64,000 nt of DNA, from the NCBI GenBank assembly GCA_016946835.1, contig JACVTC010000014.1, positions 939,001-1,003,000 on the forward strand, written 5' to 3'. Positions 33,501-47,688 of the stretch are shown here, piece after piece. The DNA comes from Neocallimastix lanati (nom. inval.) (lineage: Eukaryota > Neocallimastigomycota > Neocallimastigomycetes > Neocallimastigales > Neocallimastigaceae). Each line of letters starts with the position of its first letter. Positions within the stretch are counted from its first letter, which is position 1. The position numbers and the translations under genes are program-made. The notes beneath the pieces were generated by a model. The model saw nothing but the letters and a program-made list of their open reading frames with translations, did not search any database and was not told the origin of the DNA.

Positions 33501-33590
33501 TTCTTTTTCTTTTTCTTTTTCTTTTTCTTTTTCTTTTTCTTTTTCTTTTTTCTTTTTCTTTTTCTTTTTTCTTTTTTCTTTTTTCTTTTT
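33501..33590. repeat. Polypyrimidine TTTTTC microsatellite
   Basis: About 90 bp of nearly pure (T5-6 C)n on the plus strand. It is a mirror-repeat-rich purine/pyrimidine tract, about 550 bp upstream of the coiled-coil gene at 34137. Confidence 0.9.
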
Positions 33591-34136
33591 CAAATATTTA
33601 TAATTATAACAATTATACCATTATTACTTTTTAATTTATATTCATAATTACCTAATTCTTACTTTATTTGCAGATATCCAATTTTCTACTTCGGAATAAA
33701 ATATATTTCATAATTTATTATCTACATCTTGAGAGATCTTAGTTTTGTATCATTATTTGATTAAATTGTTTATATTGAAGACATTACTTCTTACTAAAAT
33801 TGATGCTTTAATTATAATTATACCTTATATAAATATATTTTAATAATTCAATTGTTAAATATAATGGTTAATTTTTTATTAATGTTTTATTAATATCAAT
33901 ATATCAATCGTTATTACTATTTTTGATAATTTTTTATAGGAAAAGGTAAATATTAAACTTTATCATCAATATTTAATAATTAATATTATATAAAAATTTT
34001 AATTTTAAGTTTAATATATTAAAAATTTTAATATATAATTATTATAACTTTTTCTTTTTTTAATATATATATATTTTTTTTTATTTCATTTTTTGCAATA
34101 TTATATATTTGAAAATCTACAATATTTCAATATTAT

Positions 34137-35863
34137 ATGGATAGAAAATATATTCAAAATAAAACAGAACTAACATATGATGATAATTCATATGTATTAA
34201 ATAATAAAAATAATGATTCAAGTACAAAAGTGAATTCAACAATTATTGGTTAGTAATAAATAATAAAATATAATTTAAAATTTAATTATAGATTTATTTA
34301 TTTTATTATTGTATGAAATTCACAATAAATAGGAAAATCTGCTCTTGAGTATGTAAAATATTTATTAAATGATTCAAAAATTAATGACAAAATTAATTAT
34401 ACAGAATTAAGAGAAGAACTTGATGTATCAACATTGGGTGGTACTTTAAATAAAAGTACTATTAAAAAAAAGGTAATGAAAAATAATAAATTGTTAAAGT
34501 TGATATAGATATTAAAGTATATTTCAATATTACATACAAATAGAATGAAAAAGAAATAAATTATGGTTATCTTGAAGATTTAAAAGATAAAAATAATTCA
34601 AAAGGTATTATTTTAGATTATAAAAACAATAATAAATTATTTAAATTTAATAAGTATATTAATAAAAAATTTTTTTAATAAAATTTCAAATAGAATTTGA
34701 GGAAATTTTAAATAAAATTGAAAGGTACAAAAAAGATATAGAAGAATTGAAGAATGAATTAGAAGAAACAAACAACAAAGTATATATAAATGAAATTTTT
34801 AAAATGATATGGAAAAATTATTTTTAAAATTGCTGTAATATTAATTTACAATTTATTTTTAATTTTAAGAATAAAATATTAGAAGAAGAAAATACTCAAT
34901 TAAAATTATTATTAAATGAAACGAAGTTAACAAATGAAAGAGACAATTTTGTTAATAATGAAGGGTAATATAATTTTTATTAAATAATAAAAGTTAAAGT
35001 AAATGTTCTCATTTGTTTAATATATATAACAAAAAGTTCTGACATGGATATACAATTAAAATTAAACCCAGAACAACAAATTACTTTAGAAAAATTACAA
35101 GAATTAATGATAGTAATTTTAAATATAACTTTTTTTAAAATTAATTAAATAATAAATTAACAAATATATATGTATATTATATATAGCAATTGAGTAAAAA
35201 AATTGAAAAATTAAAAAATGATAATGAGACATTAAAACAGAAAGTAGTTTCATATAATGAAGATACTAATGAAATAAATGGTAATAAAAATATAAAATAT
35301 ACTTCATTGTATTTATTTTAACGCTTTAAAATATTAAATTTAATAATAAATACTTATAAAGTTTTGAATATAATAAAAACAAAGAATAAAAATAAATGTG
35401 AAACGGAAAAATTTATAGATATACTTACTGATGAAGAATGTAGACAAGTACTTTTTGTATGTATAATCATTATTAATAGAAATAATATATATCATAATAT
35501 TTTCAATAAATAATTAAATAATTCACAATTTTTTTTTTTTTTTTTTTTTCATTTTAAAATTCAGTATATTTGTTCTCATTTAAAAATTAATGACTTTACA
35601 AACATTGATACTAATTTAAGAAATGTGGAAATAACAATAAAATCTGTACCTCAAATGCAGAAAGTATTATTAATTAATATTTAAAAAAAATATTTCTTTA
35701 GAAAAAAAATTAACTAAATGTTACTATCTAACTTTTTAAATTCATAAATATATAGTTTATTTCTGAAGTAGATGACTTGGTTTGGAAGTCTAAAGATGAA
35801 GATAAAACAATTCATAAATTATCTGAAACTTTAAATGAAATTAAAAAATTAATTAAAAAATAA
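34137..35863 (+). CDS. Coiled-coil protein, 10 exons, 321 aa
   Basis: Exons built by hand: 34137-34248, 34333-34472, 34544-34604, 34694-34779, 34870-34964, 35037-35112, 35187-35280, 35362-35456, 35565-35663 and 35756-35863. All introns (about 70-110 bp) are GT..AG, and the exon sum is 966 nt, exactly 322 codons with stop. The N-terminal 40 residues are polar. A short conserved-looking block follows (GKSALEYVKYLLNDSK, TELREELDVSTLGGTL), then coiled coil (about 105-220) and a helical C-terminal domain (ILTDEECRQVLFYICSHLKI ... VPQMQKFISEVDDLVWKS). Coil plus a small helical end with a 'P-x-M-x-x-F' motif is reminiscent of centrosomal CEP70-type proteins, but this is weak. Function is unknown. 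The sum of frames makes the gene model itself quite secure. Confidence 0.75.
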
Positions 35864-36792
35864 AATTAAAAAAAAAAAATCAATTTATATATGATAATAT
35901 GTTAAAGTTTTTTATTTTTATATAAAATAAAATTCTTAATAAACAAAAAAAAAATAAAATAAAATAAATATATATATGAAATAATTTATTTTATATAAAA
36001 AAAAAAATTTTTTTTATTAAATTTTTAATAAAAAAAATTTTTTTCTTTTATTAAATTTTTTAATATAAAAAGTTTTATGATTTAATATATGTTTTTAATA
36101 ATGTTTATATTTTTATTTGATTATTTATTTGATTTTTGAATTACCACAATTGAACACTAATAATAAATGTATATAAACAATAAAATTTGTTTATTAATTT
36201 TTATTATTATATTAAATAATATATTATCCTATACAGTAATAACAAATTAATTAAAAAATATATTTTATTGGTAAAAATAAATAAAATTAAACATATTCCA
36301 ATATACATTAACTCTATAGAATTTTATTAATAAAATATTTCATATTTAATTATTTTTGATTATTTTTTATAAATTATAATTATTAATTTATTATGAAATT
36401 ATTTTGTTACATGAAAAAATATTAATTAAAAATATATATTTATTTCATAATTAAAATATAAATAAAAATTATAAGAAATATGTATATATATATTTTTTAA
36501 ATCAAATTTAAATAATTTCATTAATATTTTAATGATATATTATTATAATTTGTTCATTGATTTAGTTTCTTTTCTTTTCTTTTTTTTTAATTTTATTATT
36601 ATTATAATTATTTTAAAAAACAAAAAAAAAAATTTTTTTAATACATGAAAATAATGAAATTATATTTGTAAATATTATAGTTAAGTACGAAATAACATCT
36701 TTTTTCCTTAAACATCCTTTAGTTGCTTTGTTTTGTTTGATTTTTTTAATCAATAAAGTGTTTGACTTCTCTGATAATAACTATAAAATAAA
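35864..36792. other. Intergenic AT-rich stretch
   Basis: Between two plus-strand genes. A/T runs only. It should hold the terminator of the upstream gene and the promoter of the giant coiled-coil gene, but no specific element can be named. Confidence 0.6.
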
Positions 36793-39700
36793 ATGAAAGA
36801 AAAAATACACTCAATTATAGTAATATCTAAAGAAATTAATAATCTGTTACAAAAATATGAACATATCCAAAAAATAAATGAAGATATTTTTAATAATTAC
36901 ACTGAATTAGCAAATGTTCAAAATAAACTGGTACATACACTTTATTTATGAATAGTTATTTTCAAATTTCAAGAATCAATTTGAATTTAGTTAAGAAATT
37001 TTAATTTTTTTTACATGAAACTTATTAATATATACTTTTATTAAATATTTATATAATTATATATATATATTCAATTATTTAATATATAATTCTTTCCAAT
37101 AGGTAAATGAATATTTTCAGAAATGCTTAAAAGTTTTACAAACCTTTCAAAAATATATTGAAAGTTTACGATCTCTAAATAATGCATATATATATATAAC
37201 TAATAAATACATCTTAAATTGTAATAATATTGTGCAAGCCTTGAATAATAGTTTTAAAGAAATCTATTTAATTTTAGAAAATAGTAATACTAATGAAAGC
37301 GATAAATCAAACCATGAAAAATGGGATTTTCAATTTGAAAACATTGTTATATTATTTCAAAATATTATTTCATATTTAAAAGAAAGTCGCGATTTTAACA
37401 TATCAATTGATAAACTAAAATATAAGCAAAATAAAAAAAAAGAAAATAAAGGTAAATAAGCATAGCCTTTTTTTTTTTTTTTTTTTTTATTTTAAAAAAA
37501 AAATAGATATATATATTATAAAAAAATATATTAAAAAAATATATATATTATAAAAATATATATATTAAAAAAATATTTTTATTACATATTTAATATATTT
37601 AAATTATTAAATAATAAAAATATAATAATAGATATAATTGTTCTTTCACGAGTTTTTGGTAATTTTTCTCTTTTTTCTTTAACTTTATTATAGTATACTT
37701 TTATGCGTTATAAACATATAATACTTCAAATATTAAATAGAAAAAAATATTATAATATATAATATATATATATTAAAACTAAAAATATTTATTTATAGTA
37801 AATAATAATTTTAGTAATGAGTATAATTTTTTTGCTCTATGGGTTGAAGAAGAATATTTATATGTTATTACTAAAAAAAATACAGGAGCTGTATACGATT
37901 TAAATAATGGTAAATGTGAAAAAACAATTCAAAATGATAAAGAAATAATGAATGATGATGTACCTTCATTTCTAAATTTAATTTCAATATTAGATGTTAA
38001 ATCTTTGAATTTAGTAAAAGAAACAATATCACAAGGAACTTTAGAATATATAATATGGAATATTATATATGATTTAAAAGGATTAAAAAACATAATATGT
38101 ATTAATCCTTATGTATATAATGAAATTATTAATAATAAACTAATGAGCTCTATAATCCTAAAGAATAATATGATCGAAAGTAATAATGATGACAATGTAA
38201 TAAATGGAAATGAAATTGTAAAAGCCAACGTCAATCAAAATCAAAATCTTAATTTAAGTATAGAGAATTTTAATAATTTTGATAGAAATCAATTAATTAA
38301 TTCATTGAAAAATTTAACAAGAGAACGTGCTGATTTTGAAAATAGTTTAAAAAATGAATGGAAAATTTCATTAGATGATTTAATAAATTATAATATCAAT
38401 TCCTTAAAATCAGATATCGAAAATTATGATCAACAAATTAAAATTCAAAGTAATAATTATTCTGAAAATATTAAAAGCAGGAATAATTTATTATCAAACT
38501 TGCAAAATATGATAATGAAATCAAATGTAGAATATGAAGAATATGATAATAAAATTAATGAAATAAAAGATAGTATAAATGAATTAAATTCAAAACAGCA
38601 AGAATTAGAAGTTAAAATAAATAATTTAAATAATATTGATGAGAATAATCAAGAAAATATAAATAGTAATAATCTAGATAACAGATTAAATCCTGAAGAT
38701 AAAATTGAAAATTTGAAAAAATTAGATCAACTTCAAAATATGTTTTTAAGCAATAATAGACAAATATTTAAATTGAATAAAACAAGGATATCTTATTTAG
38801 AAAATCAGGATAATATTGAAAAAGATTTATTTGCAAAAACATTAGAATTAAGACAAAATCAAACTAAAGTTGAAAAAGAAATTGCAAGATTCAGAACTGA
38901 AATATATTCTACTGTATTCTTACATATTAAATTTGAATTGGCTCTCTATTATAAAATTATTGAAATATTGGAAAATTTTGGTAAATCTATTAATTATAAC
39001 TCTACAGAATTTATAAATTGTTTTAATCTTTTGGATTACTCAATAAAAACAAGAAGAGTTATTGAGTTGAATTTTAACGAGCTTTTTAAGAAAGAACTTC
39101 AAATCATGTATTTTTCAATGTTAAATACACAAAGAGAAAATATATTAGTACAAATTGACAATTTACAAAAAAATTATGAAAATACGAAAAAAGAATATTC
39201 AACTTTTTCTAAAGAATTAATACCTCAAAAAAAGAATTATAATTATCAGAAAGATTTAATTGAGAATAAACTTAAAGAATTATTGCAAAAAATTAATGAT
39301 CTTGAAAATGAATATCATCCAGAAGGCGATAATAAACCTTTATCAGAAGAAGAAGAGCATTTATTATCATTGAAATTTCAACCATTGGAACAAGATGTCT
39401 TAGCTTATATGGAAAAACAGAAATTATATGAATGTGAAATTAAAAGATTAGATAGAGTACAAGAAAAATACAATTATCGATCTTTAACATTAAAAGAAGA
39501 ATTAATTTCAACAAAAATAAAATTAGAAGTTATTAATAGTTTTGAGCAAGTTATTCAAAGCGATAATATTAATCGTAGAAATGATTTAGATAATAAATGC
39601 CTAAAATTAATTAAACACATAAAGGATAATCTTGATGTTGACATAGATATTAATAAATCAGAAATTGGTACTAATAGCAATATCAAAGCTAATGAAAATA

Positions 39701-40197
39701 TCATTAAGAGTATTGATACAAATGATAATAATCATGCAATAAATAATATTATTAATATTGATAATAATAACACAATAAATAGTATATCAAACATATTTGA
39801 TTTAGAATTACCAAAAGATGAAGAAGAAAGTATAATTTTTAATGATGTTCAAAATCATAATATAAATATTAATATTAATAATTTAAGCTTTTTATCATAT
39901 GCTTCTGAAAATATTAATAAACATGTATTAAGTATAAACTTAAATGATATGAGTCAAAATTTCGATTCATCAGTATTTAATATAAACAATAATTTGGATG
40001 AAAGTATGTTTTCTAATAATATTAACATAAATGGAAAAGATAAAACTGGTAATATTATTAATGATAATAGTAATAAAATTAATGATAATAATATTAATAT
40101 TAAAAAGGAAAATAATATCAACAACAGCAACAGTAACAATAATAATGATAATGATAATAAAAATAATAATGATACAAATAATAATAATAATGATACA

Positions 40198-40235
<38 letters not shown>

Positions 40236-43136
40236 TATCTATCAATCTACTCCTCAAAAAATTGATTTAATTGGAAAATTAGAGATTAATTCTGTTGATG
40301 GTAATATTTCAATTCTACCTAATACTAATAAATTAGCATTAGACGATAACAGTGAAATTGAACAAAAATATATAGATAAAAAAAAAAAATTAGATAATGT
40401 AATATCAACGATGAATATTCAAAAAAACGAACTTATTAATAATTATCAAGAGAAAGAAGAAAAAGCTAAAGCGATTATCTCAAACATAAATGAATTGAAA
40501 AAAGAAATATTGACTATGCATGATATTTTTGAATCCTTATGTAAAATTCTTACAAATAAACAAGATATAATAGACGAAAAAATAAATATTAATGGAATTA
40601 ATAACAAAGATTTAATTGATATAAATATTAAAGAAAAATATTCAAACCTTTGTTCATCGTTATCAATAAATAAGGAAAAATACTCAACAATAAGTAATCA
40701 AATTGAACATATGGTTAGTCAATCGAACGGTTTTAATGTACCATTAGAAACACAACTAAGAAAACTTCATAATCTTAAAGAGCAAATTTACTCAGTTTAT
40801 AATCAAATTATTGATAAGAAAAATAATAAAAAAGAATTTTATGAAAAATTATATATGCTTGATATAAAATTGTTTAATTTTGAAAAACAAAAAATGCAAC
40901 TTAATAAAGCGCTAATTAATATAAATAATCAATATGAATATGAAAATAACCAATTAGAAAGTCATCTTGCAGCAGTAGATATTAAATTAAACGAAATTAA
41001 AACTTTAGATTTTAATAATAAAGATAATCAGGAAGAGAATAATTTAAAATCCATCAAGGAACAACTAAAAATTCAACAGAATGAATTAAAAAATGATATG
41101 ATAACAATAGAAAAACAGTCAAGTGAAGAGAATAAAATGTTAAAAAATAATATTGATGAAATTCAAAATGAATATATAAATATTGAAAAAACAAAAAATA
41201 AATATTCAAAAAAAGAATTCCTACAAAAAATTAAAGAGTTGACTGAAATTTATGAAAAAAATTCAATTTCTATGGCTAATCAGATATTTGTATTAGATTC
41301 AGAACAACAAGAGCGTATTAAAATTAATTCTGAATTAAATAAAATTATTAACAAATTAAATGAATATACATTACTTTTTGAAGAAATTGATCATGATATA
41401 ATAAACAATAAAAATATTAATAATTCAGTAATTAAAGAGGACAATAATGATCTTAAAAATTCAATAAAAAGTAATAATATCATAAGTAAAAATAATATGG
41501 AAGATAATTCATTTACTATGAGTAAAAATGGATCTGAAATAAAAGGTATATTATAATAAATAAATACTCATATGATTAATAAATATTTTTAAATTAATAT
41601 CATATATTTTATATTTATTATATTATTTGATTGATTCATTTTGTAATGAAGGTATTAATAAAAAAATAATGGAAAATAATGGAATTATTTCTAATGATAT
41701 GAAGTTAGCAAACAAAAATAAGAAATTACCAAATGAAATTCCAGTAAATTTGAATATGAATAATTCTCTTTTTAATAGTAATTATGATATTAAAGATAAA
41801 GATAATATGTCAATTTATCAAAACCAACAAGAGCAATTTGAAAAAGAAATGTCTATTATATGTAATAAATTAATAAATATTAAAAATATAAGAGAATCAT
41901 TTGGAAATATTGAATGTATTCCAGAAGAATTAGATAATCAAATAATATCACTATGTGAAGGAATTTCAAATATAATGGATGATAAACATTCTTTATTTAG
42001 GAAATTAACTTCATCATTACAAAATAACGAAAAACAAAAAATAGAATTAAATGAAAAAATAGTTTATTTAGAGAAAGAATTAAAATCATTAATTGCACAA
42101 ACTTCATCACAAGAAATTGAGATTAAATCTCAAAAATCGGAATTTGAAAAGAAAATTAAACAACTAAATGAAAAGTCTGATGAAATGCAAAAGAAAATAG
42201 GAAATTTGACCAAAGATAAAATTACATTAAATTCCGAATTAAATAAGCAACAATTAAAATGGAAAGAAACTGAAGCCAATTACAAAGACAAAATTGAAAA
42301 ATTAAATAAAAGTATGAATGATTTAATTGGAGAACGTAATATTGCCTCTAATTCCTTTAAAGAATCGCAAATAAATTGGGAAAAATTAAAAAATGAAAAT
42401 GAGATAAAAATAAATGAATTAACTAATAAAATTAAGGAATATGAAGACAAAATTAATAAAAATGAAATTACTAATAAATCAATGAATGAAGAAAAGGTTT
42501 TATTGCAAGATCAAATTAATACTATTCAAAGTCAAATTAACTTTATTTCAAATGAAAGGGATTCTTATGCTCTTAAATTGAAAAATGAAACAGTATCATA
42601 CAGTGAAAAGATTAATAATATTAATAATCAACTTCAAGAATTAACAAATAAATTAAATGAATCAAATAAATCATATGAAGAACTAAAAAATAAATATGAC
42701 CAAGTAATTAATGAAATGAAAGAAAAGGATTCGAATTATTCTAAAGAAATTGAAAATTATAAAATTGAAATTGAAAATATTAAAGAATCCAAGCATCTTC
42801 TTGAAATAGAATTGTATAAATATAAAGAAAAAATAGTTTCTTTAGAAAATACCATCCAAGAGATATCATCATATAATTCAAAGCTTGATAATATTAAAAA
42901 AATTAATGAAAATTCAGGAGTAGAAGTAAAAAATATTATAAAAAATACTAATTTTAAATATGATGAAATTTGTGAATTAGTATTTGAAATTCAAACTAAA
43001 ATTTCTTCATATATAAACAAAAATAACGTAAAAAAAAATTCTAAAACTGATCGTAGTAATACTACTGAAAAGAGCAATAACAATGATGATAATGATAATG
43101 ATAATGATAATGATAATGATAATGATAATGATAATG

Positions 43137-43170
<34 letters not shown>

Positions 43171-46100
43171 TAATATTAATATTAATAAGCAACTTAAAGA
43201 TATAAATGAAAATGTTTCAAATATGTTAATTATAATAAAGAATCAGGAAGAACAATTAAAATATCAAAAAAATGAAAATGATAATAAAATAGAAGAGTTA
43301 ATACTTAAAATAAATAATTTAAACTCAGAAAAATCCTCTTTAGAAGCCTCATTAAAATCTGCAAAAAGCATATCAGAAAAACAAATGGAACAATTAAGAA
43401 CAAGATTGTCATGTTTAGGTGTGGAATTAACTACAATTAAGCAACACAGAGATTCATTGAAGCTTGATTTAACAAATTGTATGAATACAATCGAACAATA
43501 TAAAGAAAGTATGTCAAAAGATACAGATATTCTTGAAAACAAATATATCAATCTATTAGATGAAAGAAATTTATATGAAGAAAAGTTTTTAGAATTAAAA
43601 CAAAATTATAATAAAAAAACTAAATCTTTAGAAGAAATTGAACAAAAATTAAAAGATTCAAATGTATTGCTAAAAAATCAAGAAAATAAGATAAATAAAC
43701 TAAATGAGCAGTATAATAAAATTAAAAACGAAAAAGAAAAATCAATACAATCCTATGAAGATTCAATAAAAGAAATTAAAAATGAAAATAAAACATTACA
43801 AGAAGAAAATAAAAATTTGAAAGAAGAAATATGTGGTATAAATATTAAAAAAGATGTGTTAGTTAATGAATTAACAGAAAATTTTGAAAAATCCGAAAGT
43901 GAAAAAAATGAAATATCAAATAAGGCAAATAAAATCAGTGATGAAAATAAAGATTTAAAGTTGAAATTATCAAAAACTGAAAAGGATTATCAAAATAAAA
44001 TAAATGAATTAAACAAAAAATTAAGTAATATCAGTAATAAAATTGAAATTGCAGATCAAGAAAAAATACATTTTGAACATGAAATTAGTAATTTAGAAGG
44101 AAAACTTCAAACTACGATTTTAGAAAAGGATCGATTATCATTAGAACTTGATAAAAAATCTTTACAATTAGTGAAAATTCAAAAACAATTAAATAATCAA
44201 ATAGAAATTTTAAATAATGAAAAGAAATCATTAGAATTACAAATTTCTCAATCAAAAAATTATACAGAAGATAGTTTTAAAGAGCAAGAAGAAAAAATTA
44301 AAAAAATGAATGAATCACATTCTGAATTAAATACAAAATATAAGGAACTTATTTCTCAATTAGAAAAAATATCAAAAGAAAAATATGATTTTAAATCAAA
44401 AGTATTAGAGTTAGAATCTCAACTGGAAGAAAATAGAATTCATTTAATAAATAAAAATGAATTAATTGTAAAAGAAGATGAATGTAAAAAATTAAGAAAA
44501 GAAATTAAAATTGTTAACGATGATAAAAATAAATTAGAAACATTATTACATAATGAAAATATGAAATTAAAAGAAAATATAAATGAAATGAAAAATAAGT
44601 CTGCTAATGATGAAAAATCATATAAAGAAGTAATTCTAAAATTGAATGAAATAAAAAACGAAAAAGAAAAAGAAAGAAAGGTTATTAAAAACCTATTAAA
44701 TATTCTAAATGAAAATATGGAAACCATAAACAAAGATATGAATATAGAAAGTTCATCAGATATCCCAAAATATAAATCTCTAATAGGTAAAAGTAGAAAA
44801 AATAAAATAAAAATTATAAAAATACAAATAATTATAATAATAATATAATAATATTAATAATAATAATAATAAGAAGAAGAATAAGAACAAAAAAAATGAA
44901 ATGAATTATATTAATAAAAATAATAATTCATAAATTATATTAGTAGTAATAATAATAATTGTTAATAAAATATAATTTTATTCACTATATAAATATACTA
45001 AATAATTCAATATTTTTTTTATTTTTAATTATAATATTAATAATAATAGATATAAATAATATAGATGATGTAAAGGAATACTTAAATATTATCCAAAATA
45101 ATTTTTCAAACATTTCAAATAAATATAAAGATACATTAAAAAATCTTGATCATTATCAAAAATTATCAGAATCTTATTCATATGAGTTAGACGAAATGAA
45201 AAATGAAAACAAATTGAAAAATATATCAAAAAGTGATATTAATTCATTAAATAATTTAAATCATATTGGTGATAATATTTTAAATGAGATGATAAATAAT
45301 TCTATTCAAGAAGTAGTAATAAATTCACTAAATGAAAAAATTAGTTCATTAAATAAATCTAACCAATTTCAAGATAATATTAATAGATATACCAATGAAA
45401 ATATGATAAATTTAAGACAAAAGCAAAACGAATTAAATCAAAAAATAAATATTATAAATAGTGATTTAGAAGAATTGGCTAATAAATATAAAAATAATAT
45501 CATTAATTCAAATGAACCATACATTAAAAATCAATACGTAAAAGATATTTTAATAAAAACAAAAGAAGTTTTATATATATTGTTAATGGAGCTTCCATCA
45601 TCAATATATAACGGCTTCAACATTCAAAAATATTATGAATTCTTTGATTCATTTGAAAATATTTATAATAGTAATAGTAATAATAATATAAAACAAAATC
45701 AGTATAAATATAATATCGTTGAATTTATTGAAAAAATAAGACATATTATAATGGAAATAAAAACTTTTGTTGAACAAAGAATTAATAAAATTGAAAGTAG
45801 TAATAAATATCAAGAAATCCTAAAGAGAAATAATGAATTAGAGGAAAAATATGAGTTATTAAAAAATAAACTCAATGAAATTGAATGCAAAAGGGAAAAT
45901 AATATTTTTAATACTACTAAGTGCGTTGATATTAATGACAAAGTAAATTCCTTAAAAAATAATTTTAATAATTTTATTAATTTAATTTTAAATATCAATT
46001 CTGATGAAAATATTAAAAATTCAGAACAAAAATATAATGATATATTAAATAAAAGTAAGAATATATCATTAAATATAAATGAATTAGTAAGTTCAATTGA

Positions 46101-46558
46101 TGAATTAACAACAAAAAAAGATACTAATATTGATAAAGATATTAACAATGAAATACTATATAAAAATAAAATTCAATTACTAACAGAGGAGATTAGTTCA
46201 TTAATTGAACAACGTGATACTTTAAATGATCAAATATTGACATTAAATGATGAACAAATGGATACTATAGATAAATTAAATAAATCTAATGCCGAAGTCA
46301 ATTTCTTATTAAACAATAGTGATTCAGCATGGTCTCGATTAGAAAATCAAATAAAAAAGTATGAAAAATTGAAGAATAATCATGAAAACTATAAGAAAAC
46401 TAGTGAAATCAAAATTAATAAGTTAATTGATAAAAATAATGAATTATTAGAAAAAATTAAACTTTATGATGAAAGTATAAAATCATTAAAAAAAGAAATT
46501 CAAATTTTAACTAATCAATTAAATACTAAAAATAATTATAAAAGTAATAATAATGATG

Positions 46559-46605
<47 letters not shown>

Positions 46606-47688
46606 TACATAATGTTAACAAAGGCAAACTCAGACAATAAATTGAAAAATGGTTCATTTAATGAAGATGAAAATATAAATAAATATATTATTCTTAAAAA
46701 GAAATTTGATTTCATAAGAGAAAAATATAACAGAATCAAAATCATTAATAATGAAAATAAAAATAAAATGAATGAATATTTAAAAAAATATAACAATCTA
46801 TATAATCAATATAATAAAGTTAGATCAATTAAATTAGAAAAAGATAATTTAATAAATTCCTTTAATTTATTAAAAGAAAAAATATTTGAAGAATTAAAAG
46901 ATAATATTAATGAAATAATTGATTCTAATGATTATCTCCTTCAAAATATAGAGAATAATGGTGATTATTTAGGTAAAAATAATGAAGATCTTAAAAATCA
47001 TTTAAAAGAAGTAATAGAAAAATTAATAGAAACAAAGGACAAAGTTAATAAAGAATTATCAAATATTGAAAATGAAATTTCTGAATCTAATAATAATTTA
47101 AAATTGAAATTGAAAAAATTGGAGCAACAAAATAATGAAAATCGTTTCCTTCATCAAAAATTAAAAAACACCAAAAAATCAAATGAAGAAATGAATACAA
47201 AAATTACTAATGAATTTTCAGTTATTATAAAACAATATGATAAATTAAATGAAGAAATAAGTAATGTTCATTCAAATACTTCAGAAGAAACAATAAATAT
47301 TAACAACAGTAAAATTAGTAATTATCCAAACAGTACACTAAATGATAATTTAAATTTAACTCAAGTACCATCTGAATCATTATTAATGGATATGACCTTT
47401 TGGTCAACTTCTGATGATGACTATTCATTTGAACAAAATTCTAATCTTCAAAAGAAAAATTCAAATAAAATATATTCAGAAAATATTGATAAGGTATCGG
47501 CAAATCATAATATTAATATTATGTCAAAAGATAGTAGTAATTCCAATAAAAATAATATTTTAAATAGTCATATGTCAGATACAAATTCAAATAAAGCATC
47601 TATAAATACTAATAGTGGTTCTAATAATAATATTGTTTTGTTAAAAAATATGTTTTCAAAAATTATTAAACAAAAAAATATAGTATAG
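36793..47688 (+). CDS. Giant coiled-coil protein, 5 exons, 3,335 aa
   Basis: Exons 36793-36930, 37103-37451, 37799-41545, 41652-44786 and 45050-47688 with GT..AG introns. The coding sum is 10,008 nt, exactly 3,336 codons with TAG. The three long frames are exons of one gene: apparent starts of the last two are only TTG codons inside introns. The first about 300 residues are mostly non-coil and include a compact stretch (FFALWVEEEYLYVITKKNTG). Nearly all the rest is heptad-rich Glu/Lys/Asn/Leu coiled coil, broken by Asn/Asp homopolymer tracts coded by AAT/GAT repeats (near 40060-40230, 43080-43190, 46540-46610). The C-terminus is Ser/Asn-rich without a visible GRIP, PACT or membrane segment. 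Proteins of this size and design are scaffolds (golgins, nuclear-pore Mlp/Tpr, centrosome or rootlet proteins). I cannot choose among them. Confidence 0.8.
40180..40232 (+). repeat. AAT trinucleotide run coding for poly-Asn
   Basis: In-frame AAT run with two GATACA interruptions inside the giant coiled-coil gene. Similar in-frame runs lie at 43080-43190 (AATGAT, coding for Asn-Asp repeats) and 46550-46605. Reverse-strand poly-Ile frames over them are artefacts. Confidence 0.85.

Noticed and set aside
36000-36060. Facing A/T runs as a terminator hairpin
   Set aside because: Such A-run/T-run pairs occur everywhere in this composition and have no specific meaning in a eukaryote.
39954-43192. 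Reverse-strand frames rich in isoleucine/leucine over the giant coiled-coil gene
   Set aside because: They are complements of AAT/GAT repeats that code Asn/Asp on the real strand.
41627-47688. Two separate genes starting at 41627 and 44959
   Set aside because: Both apparent starts are TTG codons inside introns. Phase-matched splice sites join them to the upstream exon and the total is in frame.
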